Below are positions 33,162 to 45,800 of a stretch of 64,000 nucleotides of DNA, piece by piece. The position numbers and the translations under genes were made by a program. The stretch comes from Tubiluchus corallicola (Eukaryota; Priapulida; Priapulimorpha; Priapulimorphida; Tubiluchidae): the NCBI GenBank assembly GCA_030141605.1, contig JAQGDQ010000024.1, positions 17,501 through 81,500 on the forward strand, written 5' to 3'. Within the stretch, counting starts at the first letter, position 1. Each line of letters begins with the position of its first letter. The notes under the pieces were generated by a model, which ran no database searches, was not told the origin of the DNA, and saw only the letters and a list, made by a program, of their open reading frames with translations.

Positions 33162-36100
33162 ATGCTGTTGATTGGTTTGGTGATCAACCTGGTTTCTGTT
33201 GTCTCCGCTGTTGGCTACAGTGAGGACTGTGCACCTCACAGAATTGTGTGCCGATGTGCAAAATCATATCAGGAACAAAACATATTGCTCAGTATTGATT
33301 GCAGCTCCATACACCTTGGTGATATCCCAGCATTAGCAGAAAGTAGTTTTGTTGAGCAGTTATCAATGGCAAATACAGGACTCACTCGAGTCAGTAATCA
33401 TGCATTTGACAGATACTTGAGTCTACAAGTGCTGGACCTTTCAGATAATCATATCACAAATATTGAAGAAGATGCCTTCTCTGCCTTGGACGACTGTGAA
33501 CACATTAGCCTACAGAGCAATATGTTAACAAAACTCGATAAGAGTTACTTTAAGAAGTTGTTGAATCTTCGTGAATTAACACTGGCTTTTAACACACTGC
33601 GATACATTGGTGAAAACGTCTTTGATGGACTTGATGATACGATAGAACGACTACAACTGAATAACAATAAGTTGAGAAAGATTCCTGTTGAAACACTTCG
33701 CAGTCTCCGCCAGCTAGTTCAGCTTGATATTTCTTATAACAAAATTCATGAGCTAACATTGTCCAGTGTCGATGTGCACCTACGAAGCCTTCAAGAGCTT
33801 CTCATAACCCATAACAAAATAACTGAATTACCAGCAAATTCATTTGCCAATATAAAAAACCTAGTTACAATTAATCTGAATAACAACAAGATCTGGTTTG
33901 TGCATCCGGATGCATTTTCTGGCTTGACGAATCTCAGGTATGTTTACCTGTCAAACAACTACCTCACCCATATCCCAAGCATTGCTCTTCATAAACTTCC
34001 ATATTTGTCTGAACTTTACCTGCATGGAAACAATATTGTTAACATATCTAAAGAGGATATGCTTCCAAATATGATGCTGCTTAATTTGCATTCTAACTTG
34101 ATTCAGCAGATACCAGAGGACGCATTTGCTGGAGCGACATCACTCAAATTTCTTTTCCTTGGCCATAATCACATTGCTCGACTGCATAACAGAGTATTTG
34201 ATTCCGTGAAAGAAAATATTCAATCCATCGAATTACCTTTCAACAGACTATATGAAATGCCACGCAAAGCATTTCGGAATCTTCCAATGTTGGATAATCT
34301 AAACTTGTCTGGCAACAGGATAACATCAGTAAACAAAGATGCATTCATGGGCTTAAAACGCTTAAGAATCTTAAATTTGAATCAAAACCAAATAACTTCC
34401 ATTGGTGATCAGACATTTATATACTTACAGAGTCTCCGTGTACTTTATCTGCGGAACAACGGTTTGGAGAGTTTTAGTTCCCATGGACTGTTAGGTCTAA
34501 ATGAAACCTTAAACTATCTATACCTTGACAACAACTACCTGTCAAAAGTGCCAAGTCAAGCATTGCACGATGTAAAATCACTGAGATTTCTGGACTTAAG
34601 TTACAATAATATTGAACACATTGAGAGGAATGCCTTTAGTGCTGTTAAGCACTCTTTAGGAAAACTGTATCTAAAGGGGAACAAAATACAAGAGTTTCCC
34701 ACAAATGCATTTGACAATTTGACTAAGATAACAGAATTGGATTTATCTGAGAATAAGATCAGTGCCCTCGAGCCAATGGTTACAGCTGGAATGCCAAAGC
34801 TGGCCATTCTTAACCTTGCTGCCAATGACATTTCAAATATAACTGATTTAGCCTTTTATGAGGGACATTCACTGCGCAAGCTTATACTGTCTTATAATAA
34901 AATAAGAAAAGTGTCTCAACAGACATTTGCACCTTTGAACAGGCTTCTTTCCTTGGATATTAGCCACAACAATTTAACAAACCTGCCAGAGAAATTTCTT
35001 ACAAAAAGTACAGTGCAAGAAGTGGATGTCAGTAACAATAATATTGAAGTTGTGCACGACTATGCTTTTGACAGCTTACATCAATTAAACAGCCTTTATC
35101 TACACCATAATAAAATGAAAAATCTGTGGAGAGAAATAGTGAACGACGTTCCAGTAATAAAAGTGTTAGATGTTAGCCACAACAATATTATGGATATGGT
35201 GCAAGATGCTCTTCAGAATATGGCAACACTTCAAATATTTCGTGCAAACAACAATCAAATAAAAGACGAGGAGCTGAATCGATACCTGTTCAAAGAGCAC
35301 GCACAAAGCTTAATGGAAATTGACTTATCCAACTGTTATTTGGAGTCAATCCCAATTCAGTTATTTAGCAATCTTGCAAAAATTCAAAGAATTAATCTGG
35401 CAAATAATCGTATGAAAAATCTACCACTTAATGCATTTGAACAACTTATTAGCCTGCAGGATTTAGACTTATCACATAATCTTATTGAAATTGTACCACC
35501 AGGAGTTTTTTATGGATTAACCAGGTTGCAGACACTGAACTTGGAATATAATGAAATCAATTTAATTCACCATGAGCTTTTTAAAGATCTTAACCTGGGG
35601 GAACTAAAGCTTGGCCACAATCTTCTGGAATCAGTACCAACAGCTTTTTCGGGAATAGCACACTCACTGCACACTCTAGATCTGTCCCACAACAAATTAC
35701 AATGGATCCATAATGGTGACTTTAATATCACTGCCATAGAAAACCTTGATTTACGCCAAAACAGCATCAGGAGATTGGACTCTAATCCATTCAGGCATAT
35801 GGTTAGCCTTAGAAATTTAATTTTGGACAACAATCCAATTGTACAGGATATAAAAGGAAGTTTCACAACTTTGGGTACAAATGTCGAGTTTTTAAGTATG
35901 ATAAACACAACCAGTACGTGGTCCTTTCCACCTGGTCACATGCACAGTGACAGCCTAGAAAAGCTGATTTTATCAGATAATGTGATACAAGAATTTAATG
36001 CTAGTGCAATGAGCGACCTCACCTCCCTTGAAGAACTTAGACTTAGTAACAATCAGATTGTAAATATTTCCAGCACAAGCCTAGAGAGTATGCCCAGTAT

Positions 36101-36905
36101 TGAAGTGCTGTGGATAGATGGAAATCCTATACGACACATACGTAATGCTTCTTTTGGTGGCGCTCCTCTGCTGACAGGCCTTCACATTGAGAATTTAACT
36201 GATTTAGCCAATTTTAATCTTGGTGCACTGGCAGGGCTCACCAACTTAGAAACACTTCATGTGTATGGTTATAATTACACAAAGTTACGTTATGATTTTG
36301 CAGATATCCTAGCAGAGGCACCAAATCTGAAAGAATTATACATTGAAGTAACACCAGTAGAAGGCCTGCGAGTTGTGCTCAACAGTCAGATAATACAGCG
36401 CATACTAAGACTCAGTCCAACTCTGAGGTCCTTATATATAGTAGGTGACACCATAATGGGAGTTAAAGACAATGTTTTATGGAACTTTCTACCAAAAACG
36501 TTTGGTATCATCAACACAACAGTGAATGAGTTGCCCAAATCACTGTACAAAGAATACAATGGCAATGGTTTAGTATTGCAACTCGAAGGAAACAAATTTA
36601 CTGAGTTACCCTGGGTGCTGGTTAAATCACCTATATACATTGAAGCTGTGCATTTAGGAAACAATCCATGGGACTGTACATGCCCAATGTCTGACTTTCG
36701 GCTGACATTAAGATCATGGGCCCAGCGACGGCCAGACATCTCTGAGACATTTAGGGAAGGAAAATGTTTTGAACTAGAAAACGTCCCCTTAATTGAAGGT
36801 AAATGTGTAAGTAGAAATATCAAGTCTAGTTCTTGTAAAGTAACTTTTGTAAATAGTTTGCCATTATTATGGTTAGTAATTCTATGTGTAGTTAAAGGAT
36901 CATAG
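33162..36905 (+). CDS. Chaoptin-like leucine-rich-repeat cell-surface protein 1, putative GPI-anchored
   Basis: The whole coding region (1,247 residues) lies in one exon. I place the start at ATG 33,162, 21 bp after a good splice acceptor (polypyrimidine tract plus CAG ending at 33,140). The frame upstream of it is intronic. Residues 1-16 are a signal peptide (MLLIGLVINLVSVVSA). An LRRNT cap follows (Cys 23, 30, 32, 47; C-x6-C-x-C-x14-C), then about 40 or more LRRs of roughly 24 residues (for example LQVLDLSDNHITNIEEDAFS) and an LRRCT cap starting at NPWDCTC near residue 1,165. The C-terminus is Ser-Ser-Ser-Cys followed by a hydrophobic tail (LPLLWLVILCVVKGS) with no cytoplasmic domain, as for GPI attachment. 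Length and architecture match Drosophila chaoptin, a homophilic photoreceptor adhesion molecule. A role in cell adhesion is inferred from the family. A paralogue lies 11.5 kb downstream. AATAAA at 37,411 is a candidate polyadenylation signal. Confidence 0.9.
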   Translation: MLLIGLVINLVSVVSAVGYSEDCAPHRIVCRCAKSYQEQNILLSIDCSSIHLGDIPALAESSFVEQLSMANTGLTRVSNHAFDRYLSLQVLDLSDNHITNIEEDAFSALDDCEHISLQSNMLTKLDKSYFKKLLNLRELTLAFNTLRYIGENVFDGLDDTIERLQLNNNKLRKIPVETLRSLRQLVQLDISYNKIHELTLSSVDVHLRSLQELLITHNKITELPANSFANIKNLVTINLNNNKIWFVHPDAFSGLTNLRYVYLSNNYLTHIPSIALHKLPYLSELYLHGNNIVNISKEDMLPNMMLLNLHSNLIQQIPEDAFAGATSLKFLFLGHNHIARLHNRVFDSVKENIQSIELPFNRLYEMPRKAFRNLPMLDNLNLSGNRITSVNKDAFMGLKRLRILNLNQNQITSIGDQTFIYLQSLRVLYLRNNGLESFSSHGLLGLNETLNYLYLDNNYLSKVPSQALHDVKSLRFLDLSYNNIEHIERNAFSAVKHSLGKLYLKGNKIQEFPTNAFDNLTKITELDLSENKISALEPMVTAGMPKLAILNLAANDISNITDLAFYEGHSLRKLILSYNKIRKVSQQTFAPLNRLLSLDISHNNLTNLPEKFLTKSTVQEVDVSNNNIEVVHDYAFDSLHQLNSLYLHHNKMKNLWREIVNDVPVIKVLDVSHNNIMDMVQDALQNMATLQIFRANNNQIKDEELNRYLFKEHAQSLMEIDLSNCYLESIPIQLFSNLAKIQRINLANNRMKNLPLNAFEQLISLQDLDLSHNLIEIVPPGVFYGLTRLQTLNLEYNEINLIHHELFKDLNLGELKLGHNLLESVPTAFSGIAHSLHTLDLSHNKLQWIHNGDFNITAIENLDLRQNSIRRLDSNPFRHMVSLRNLILDNNPIVQDIKGSFTTLGTNVEFLSMINTTSTWSFPPGHMHSDSLEKLILSDNVIQEFNASAMSDLTSLEELRLSNNQIVNISSTSLESMPSIEVLWIDGNPIRHIRNASFGGAPLLTGLHIENLTDLANFNLGALAGLTNLETLHVYGYNYTKLRYDFADILAEAPNLKELYIEVTPVEGLRVVLNSQIIQRILRLSPTLRSLYIVGDTIMGVKDNVLWNFLPKTFGIINTTVNELPKSLYKEYNGNGLVLQLEGNKFTELPWVLVKSPIYIEAVHLGNNPWDCTCPMSDFRLTLRSWAQRRPDISETFREGKCFELENVPLIEGKCVSRNIKSSSCKVTFVNSLPLLWLVILCVVKGS

Positions 36906-37410
36906 TCAGTTTAGTTGAGAAGCAATAAGGAATTCGAAAGGTCCTTCAAGCGGCTCATTCTAACATTGTAGGAATGCCAGTCTTTTGGATTCATTCTTGA
37001 TTCTTGTTAAAACAGACAATGACAAATGTATATATTAAGGCATTTCTGTGATGTATCGTAATATAATCACACAATTCATGTGCATTACAAACCACCTGTT
37101 AATTTATACACTAGTTTTGGACCAATAATTACTTCTGTTTTAATCAGATTTCAGCAATAGATTTCGTAAAGTTTGCCTACATGTGTCTCAAATATCACAT
37201 AATGTGGCAAAATAGTTGTTTTTACCAATTTCAGGCATTCCGTGTGTAGTTATTTTTAGCTTACTAGATGGCAGCACACTCCATGTTGGAACAGTAGTAT
37301 TTAGGCCAGGGTTTTAGGAGAGCACAAAAATATTTAATACTTGTTAGAACTTCAGTCATTCCATATGAAACAGATAACATATTTTAAAAATATTTCTTTC
37401 TAATTTGTAA

Positions 37411-37416
37411 AATAAA
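37411..37416 (+). promoter_or_regulatory. Candidate polyadenylation signal of LRR gene 1
   Basis: AATAAA about 505 bp after the stop codon of the first LRR gene, in AT-rich sequence. Other hexamers nearby cannot be excluded. Confidence 0.4.
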
Positions 37417-37558
37417 TTTTACATCTATTGGTTTTTGTAAATACAACTGTACGCATTTCATTCATACCAAAAAGTTGCTTAAGAATGAAGAACATAATGA
37501 AGGCCTTACTAGTTACTGAGACAGCTTTCGAAGCCATAACCACATAAATTCATATTAT

Positions 37559-37560
<2 letters not shown>

Positions 37561-37610
<50 letters not shown>

Positions 37611-37644
37611 TGTGCGTGTGTGCGTGCGTGTGCGTGTGTGTGTG
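37561..37644. repeat. (GT)n microsatellite
   Basis: About 40 GT dinucleotides, pure to 37,608 and then interrupted by GA and GC substitutions. Cys/Val-rich frames are artefacts. It lies about 145 bp past the candidate polyadenylation signal of LRR gene 1. Confidence 0.95.
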
Positions 37645-40600
37645 CATTCAGAATTGAACATTCCTTCGCCAATTTTATTTCATCATCTGCCAGACGAGGG
37701 CAGCATCTTACAGCACCTTATCGTTTCTGTCAGAGTATACACACTAATATTAGGTTAATTCCTTATCCTCCCAAGAAAACAAAATTAATTATTTTTCAAG
37801 AAATCTACAGTTGTTCTCATTAGATGACGCGAAGAACGCATTACTAATTAGAACAGTGATCCCCCGAACACAGAAATATTTCATTGACATCTGTGCATTT
37901 TTTCACAACTTTACTGTTGATCCAATCACTTTAATATATTACAGAGGTGGATGAGTAACAAGTTGTAACTCAGTTTACTGTAGTATGGCGGTTATGCAAA
38001 AAACTCCAGTAACAGCTTTCTGCCGTGGCAGGTGCAATCTTGGTTTTTCTATTTTTGCGTAATACGAGCGTTTTACTACCCAGTAAGGGAACAACAACGC
38101 ACAGATAAAAGTCTTTAAGACATGCTAAATACCGAGAATGTGCAATGAAAAGGCGAGATTATAGGCCCGTTTATTCTACCCCACATTCTGACTTCCCTTT
38201 TTAATTTGCCCGCGATTTCCTTTCTTGTATTCATAAGAAAAAATGAAGCAAACAGAAGAGGAAAAGATAAGTGGGGAAAGAAAAAAGGAAGAAACGGGAC
38301 TACGAAATTTAGGTTCGTTATAAACAACCTTTTTTGTGAATTTCCCGCCAGTTTAAAGAACAAGGTTAACAGTTAATAACTACTACACACAACGCTATGA
38401 ATGTAACACCTGCTGGGGGAAGTTGTCCGACATCAAAAAAGCGATTTTTGATGTTTCGGCAGCGGAGGCAGTCACTGCTAACTATACAGCACATAATTAG
38501 ACAATTACAACTGTAACATCTTATTAGGAGTGTTCTGGCAGTGACCCGCTGAAACCCATAGTACACTGTGGCTGCTTATGTCAGTTTTTCTGCTTTTTTC
38601 TGATTAAACTAATTACTATTTGAATGAGTCAAGGACTTGGACAAATCAGTAAAATTAAAAAAAGGACGATCTCGACTGTTCATAGAAGGCCATAACAAAA
38701 TCCAAGACAAAATTCGTGAAGTGGCATCTTTTTCACGCAGGACAAAAACTGAAAGGTTATTGTGCAGTAGACAAATGCGCTGTGTCGCTTCTCAATGCAC
38801 CGAAGTATTGCTTTAGTTTAGCTGCTAGTAATTCAAACTATGGAGTTACTATGATGAGTCAGAGCTAAATCAAGCACTATATCGCAATGTGTCACTCACT
38901 ATAAGCGCATACATGGCGATGTGTAGCCTATTATATCATGCTTGAAAGGAATTGGGCAAACGTAAATTAACAATAACATGCAAATGACAATTACATAATC
39001 CTTATCAGTCTGACGGTCTTATCCATCTCTGCACAATTATTCATTATGCCCGTATTTTATTTGGTCCATAAGATTCTGGCGCGTAGCGCTTATATTATTA
39101 TAATTTCACCAATATATTTAAAGTCGACAAGGCATATCCAGCAGAACTACATACTTGGCTAAACATAAGACGCAAGAAACTCGACGGAAACAGTCAAAAA
39201 TACGCCAATAAAAACTATAAAATAGCATTCTACACAAACACATAATTGCATAAACATTGGCACAATTCCTAGTGGGGCTACCCAGCAAAAGAACTGCCCC
39301 CAATCAAACAGTCTCACAAGGCATCCGCAGCGCATAAGACCCCACTCCAGTTATTTATACTCGGTCTGCGTAATAAGCTGGTAACATTAGTGCTAGCAAC
39401 TGGAATGCTGTGCATGGTTCTACATACTGGGAATTTGGAAAGAAAGACCAAGAATGAGAACTGGCTTCGTACACAGAAATGAGAAGGAAAACACGTAGAA
39501 GGTACTTTATTTGCTCATTTATAGTGTGAGTTAATACTATAACCTATATTTTCATGAACTATAGCCGATTTGTAAACTCCGCTCGAGTGTTCAATTGAAA
39601 TAGTACGTTTAAAAACTATACAAAAATTTTACATTGGCAACATAAAAAATTTCAAGAAGTGGTTTTTAACAGTAGAGATATGAGAGCTAACCGAGGGTAC
39701 ATACTAGACTGAGACTAACTCAAAATCAACTAAAGAAAAAAATGTATGATAATGTTAATTGATAATGACAATGATAGGTTTGACTGATGACTTTCTTAGA
39801 AACCGAATGAACATTTCTGACAGGGATACTTAAAAAAAAGCCAAAATTTTCACTAAATCACATCAAAGGACAGTTGTCACAATTAAATAATCAAAATCTA
39901 TTTTTCCAACTGCAATTTACGTTTTAAACTGATAGAAAGCTAATGTTAAATGATCTTGACTCGACAGGTGAATTAAAACAACATATTAAAACAACAACGC
40001 CATACTGAAATTTTCTGAGTGGCCAATTTAAAAATTCACAAAAATGACAGTAAAAACTTTTAGCTAATTCGTTATAGATTGTTGCTCAACATTTCTCTGC
40101 CCTCGTGAACTTCTATAGCTCTTGAAGAACTTATATAAATAGGCCTATACAGACCATCTATGACAATCCCACATTTGATTATCTGGAAAACTAACACGCA
40201 TACTGATTTGTCCTACATTGCGTAATATCTAAAAATGGCGTCATGCGGTAAATTTTCCCCATGTTTTTATCATACAACTATAAGACATACGACTATAAGA
40301 AATCTACGCCAAACTATACCTCCCTGTTTACGTCCAAGCGACTTTCTCGTGTCTTTCTACATACTGCAAAAACAGGCATGTCACACATGCCACTGGTAAA
40401 AAGTTATCAGTGGAACGGAACGAAACCCCAAATACTCCCAAGGAATGAAACCCTAAATGCCCCAAAAAAAACTCCCATTTGCCACACGTCTGTATACAAG
40501 ACGTCAACCTCAGCAAAAGTACATTGTATCAGAAATCGAAACGTAACAGCTGGTTCTAATATGATGGGCAGCAGACGTAAATACGTCAACGACATGGAGA

Positions 40601-42397
40601 GGTATTTTAAAAATATGAGAGAGAATCGGCTTTGAGTCTTTCTACTCGTGCCAAAAAAGAATGTGTAACAACTTCCAGCAGTTCCGTAACAATTTAATGA
40701 CTGTAGCGGCAGATTTGCTTGTTTAAGCAAAGATCGTGAGAGTAAAGGATTGAATGAAAGTATAGAAGTGATGGTACAGCTAGATTCCTAGTTTTAACAC
40801 ACTGTTTAACCCAACAGTCAATTTAAGAACAGACCCTGAAGAAATATTAGACACAAAAAATCCATGGAGAAATGTACAATAAGGTTACACAAACCGCGAC
40901 AATTCGGTTTTGTGATGAAGTTGTGGTAAAATGTCAAGAAAATTTTCCCTACAAAATTATCATCCACAGTAATAGAAACTGTTATGTGAATGTAAAAAGG
41001 TTGTACAAATGTAAGTAGTTAAACAACGTTCTTAATAGACAAACAACTATCTAACTGCATGGCATCACCCCATTGCAGAAGCTGGCACATGTTTTCATCT
41101 GGGTTCGAATCCGAATTGCACCTTAATTTTCCACATCTTTATAAAAAAGTGGTCGTTTTTCTCTTCTTTAGTCCAGTTATTATAGAGCAGGATCTCAGCA
41201 GGTGCTTGCTTTCATAGACTTTATTTAAGTGACTGATTAATTTGCCTATATTGATACAATTTTATTGACTTGAAATACAAATAAGAACTATTAATGCATT
41301 TTATGCAAACTAAACACATATTTTTGTATTAACTTTTTAGGCATATGAATGTTTGACTAATTTTTTAATAGCTTAGCGATGTCCAAATAAAAGAACACAG
41401 AAGATAAACATACCTGTAACCAAATGCTATTAATGTATTAGAAGCGAATGAAAATTATTAAACTGATATGGTGCTAAACTTTTCTTGGCTCTTTTTTTAT
41501 TACAAATACAAGACAGAAATAGTGAACGAGATATAACAGATGATTTTCCCATAAATCAGGCTTGTAAAATATTGTATTGACAATATATTGTTCACCAAAT
41601 TTAGTTGCAATCTGGCGTTGCAGTGTTTTGAACCATCAGTTATTGCAAAAATGGCAACATGTTTTATAAATTTGTAAATAATGGCAAAGTTCAACGTTTA
41701 AAAACTATAGACATACTGAGTTGGATCCAACAATTTTCTCTCAGTTTTCACACAACAGTCTTAGAATTTTCGTATCCCATAAAATTGTCGTGGTATTATG
41801 CAAAGTCACTGCTTGAAATTGGTGCACATCTGGGAATCTGAGGGCATGAAATGGAGCGCCGTTAAGAGGCCATAAATTACGCCAATAAGAACGAAGCCGA
41901 AGAAGTCCTAAAATAATCATGATATATGGGAATTCAAAATGTGGCTGACAAGCTCATACAGTTTATACCGATTCCATTAAACAGGGTTACATCGCTTACA
42001 CAATTGCACTAAATAGATATCCATAAACTGTAAATAAGTTTATAACAATAACGTAGTACAAATATATACAGTAATAACTAGTAATACATTTTGCTAATTG
42101 AAAATTCAAGATTTTCTATGTAAATTCTCATTTAAAAATGGCAAAGTAGGCAACCATAACTTTTCAGTGCTGAGCTTCCAGATTATTTTCCGTTTTAAAG
42201 AAAAATAAATGCTTCCCTTAGTAAAATAAATTTGGCGAGGATAACACGTGGTCATGTGTATGGTTTTTATTACGGAGTTTCTGGCTCAGTATTATAGTGA
42301 TAATAAATGTGAGTTAACATTAATGTGAATAACAGCAACGCGCTCGTAATTCTTATTAGCAAAAAGCGGTACAATTAATAAAAACACTTCTTTTTTC
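37645..42397. other. Intergenic between the two LRR genes, no gene seen
   Basis: No domain-bearing exon was recognised. The longest frame (124 codons, 40,261-40,635) is basic with no recognisable motif, and an overlapping frame of 107 codons lies on the other strand. A perfect pol III B-box (GGGTTCGAATCC, 41,101-41,112) occurs without a clear A box or acceptor stem, perhaps a tRNA-derived remnant. Confidence 0.45.
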
Positions 42398-42862
42398 TTA
42401 ACCCTTTCATACCCGTTGTATCCCGTGGGATACGAGAATATTTTCTGCCTTTAAAATTGATAAAATTTTAAAACTGACAGTTATTTGATCTGTTGATAGT
42501 TATTTTGATTTAAGCTAATAATAATAGACTAAAAATGGTGATAAAATGGCAAACTAGAAAATCTACATAGCATAAAAACTGTGCAAAGTACAGTAGTTTA
42601 GAGACGACTTTGTACAGATCAGCATAGTATGAATACTAAATGTCTTAAATGCTTTAAAAAATTATCAGCAGTTGCAAAATGAAGCACATTTTATGCTTCC
42701 ATTGAATCCCAATGTATCCCGTGGGATATAAGCTGTATTTAGCACGCGGGCACGGATAGAAAAAGCAAATTATTATGTGTAAAGAAGATGGACATACTGA
42801 ACAAAAGTACCAAATCAAAAAAAATTTCTTATTAAAAAATAATTTGGGACTGAAAGGGTTAA
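42398..42862. mobile_element. piggyBac-like MITE with TTAA target sites
   Basis: The left end is TTAACCCTTTCA (from 42,398) and the right end is its inverse TGAAAGGGTTAA (to 42,862), so a TTAA target plus CCCTTT ends lies at each side, the hallmark of piggyBac elements. A 16-bp perfect palindrome GTATCCCGTGGGATAC lies at 42,418-42,433 and a 15/16 copy at 42,714-42,729. Length is 465 bp with no transposase frame, so it is nonautonomous. Confidence 0.8.
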
Positions 42863-45800
42863 TTGTGGGATTTATCTATTTCATTGTCAGTTTTTGCGTG
42901 AAAACTGCAGTTGCCAAAATCATGATGGAGATGACAACTAGGACGACAATGATAATGATGAAGGCAAAGCTTCATCCTTAAACAAAGTTTAATATTTCAA
43001 TTGGTAATAACACCTACACAAACAACAAGGGAAACTAACAGATGTCTCTGTGCCTGCGTAACATTGTCTGTTAGAGTAGTAGGCTAGTGGATTTTCTGCC
43101 CCGTTTACAATATTGAAGTATCCTGACAGAATGCTATAGGGCCATAGATTGCAGTTTACACCTGAACAAGCAGGCAGGCGAAATCCAATTTCTTTTCCAT
43201 TAACACTTAGACAAAGGGTGTCATTCACTAAGATAAATAATAGGAACGAGTTAAGCCATTCGCATGGTAGAAGAAAGGTGTCTAATCACACTACAATTAT
43301 CGTCTTGTTAAAAGAGGGCATGATTACTGGTCACCACGTGCCACCCGTCACATTCGCACCCCAAGGGAGACCGCGTGTTTGCCCGTTTGTGTTGAAACAG
43401 ACACTAGGGTATCGTAAACACGGGACTAAATATTGGCAGTTTGGGTACTCTGGTTCAGAGAACAGATGTACAGATGATATAAACAGAAGACACAGGAAAC
43501 GTTCTTTACCGGTTTGTGGTATTCTCACATGCTGGTGACACACTCAGCAAATACAGCTGTTTCTTTGTGTGGTTGTTACAGTGATTAATGAATTACAGTT
43601 TACAAGAAAGTTTAATCATTAACTCTTTACCTACTGTACGCAATCCTCTAACACGGTATGTGTTCTATAAACATTGAAGTTGATCTACATAAGAAACAAT
43701 CTTTTGCATCTAGAACTGCAAATGTACATTGAAAAAATGAATGATAATACATAATGCCAACAGGTGTTTATTTCAAGCGTCCTTGCAAAGATCACTAATG
43801 GCGTACAGGGCAAAAATTTGAAAAATTTCGTCGAAATTTCATGTTATGTTTTGACATTTAAGAATGTTTACGCGAACGACGCAGCCTAAGAATTCCATTG
43901 TCGGATAGGTTTCATAAACTTTCATTGCGTAACAAGATTGTTTGGCAAAATGATACATTTACTGATACTTGAAGATCCATGGGTTTTATGATATGTCATG
44001 GAAGTCCAGACATAAACAAAGCAAGGCGGAAAACGATTTTTTCTAGATCTAATTTAACGTAAGAATTCACAACGCAGAATATTAGATGATACTTACAACT
44101 ACCGATGCATTTTGCGCATACGTACTACTAGGCGGTGCATTACCCATTTACCAACACCATTCGCTAGCGGCAAATAAGGCTCCCAACAAGTCATTTGAAA
44201 TCCTACTTATAAAAATGCTTACTGGTGTTCAGCTATAGAGTTATTGATAGAAGGTACAATTTCTAAACTTGCACTTTCATCACGCCACTTCACTATAGAC
44301 AGCAAAATTTTCAGTTATGATAATTTCTCAGCAACGGTTAACAAATTATTATGGGTTTTTGGCTTCATTTTGACAGTAACATGTTGGAGGTGATCTTCCT
44401 GTTTTAAGAACAACGCGGAGAAACATTAAAGAAACGACTAAATAAAGGTTATTGCGTATTGACTGATACAAGATTAGTTGACAAGACCTACAGAAGAGAT
44501 AAATGCCCCCCGAAGACTGTGAACTATCAGTAATGCCTTTTCCACTTGAACTTCAAACCACTATATTGTTTTGAAAACTCTACGCAAACTGGTACCATCT
44601 TATCCTTGAGTTTAGCACAGATATGACGTTTTGTAGCAACAAATTCTTTATCAAGTGACTGATTGTGGTGTAGTAATAACATAGTTTTGCGATTCAGGGC
44701 GAATTGTGGATGTTTATCAGGGACTTACGGCTTAACAATGGTTTTCTGATACAATTATATGATATCAACATGATATCATGATATCAGATGATCTATATAT
44801 ATGACATAATATTTCTGATATGCAGTTTCGATATAAGTTTTGCTATGAATTGTGTGGTTTTGATCTTAGGACATTTTGCGGTGCGACCTTCTCATTAAAA
44901 TACTTTGGCAATAATCACGATAAAAACCGCACTGCGCATGTGCGATGATCATCAAGTTCTATAACAGAAGAGCACAACACCGCGAATGTTTACTTTTGTA
45001 GCCAGACATTTGTTTATTCATCATATGCTAAACCTGAAAGGGCTGATCTTTGATGTAAAATAAATCACTCGTTAGCAGAGATATTACGCAAATGTAGCAG
45101 GTTTGAGTGATTAGTATACCGTCTACCAAAACGCTTTAGGACAACATTTAAGAATCAAGCTGATATATCATTGTTTACACACATCACAAGTGAGCTCAAC
45201 CTCGCTAATCTGGTAAAAAGTAAAATACTATTAGATCAGATGGGAGACAAAATTTATTAGATGGATAAGCTGAAAATTTGGTGAGCTTATTAGAGTAGAA
45301 AATATTTATAAAATGTGTTGTCATATTTTTCTCGTGCAGGACTGGGCAAGAACTCTTGAAACATTCCTAGTAACATTTCCCTCATTGTACATCCACCAAA
45401 AGTCTGCTTAAAATGTGGTCTTTTACCATAAGTGATAAATCAAACAGGTTACCGCAAAACGGAAGGACTTCACGTGAGGGATTTTCACCTTTCTAATGCG
45501 AATAAGGGCTGTTTATAAGGGTGCAGGAATAGCAGTTTCTCAGAAATTAGAATCCTGCAGTGACAAAGTTCAGTCGCGCCGGCAGCCAAAACTCCCGTCA
45601 GATAAAAGCTTCCTTCCGGGTATCTGGAGTCAATCAGGGATAAAACAGGGGAAATAGGTAATGGCCGAGCTGGCTTGTTGTGGCTGAAGGATAACCGGCA
45701 CCAGATGACAGCATAGTTACGATTCAGCTCTTCACGCCTATAAACAGCTTGAAAAGCTGCTACACATTTACCCACTAATGTGATAATCACCGGCCAGAAT

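Noticed and set aside
40261-40635. 124-codon open frame as a gene
   Set aside because: No recognisable domain. An overlapping frame of similar length lies on the other strand. No splice or homology support.
41080-41125. Intact tRNA gene around a perfect B box
   Set aside because: No acceptor stem pairing or convincing A box could be found at the right distance.
43149-43538. 129-codon open frame as a gene
   Set aside because: No recognisable domain or signal. Length is within chance for a window of this size.
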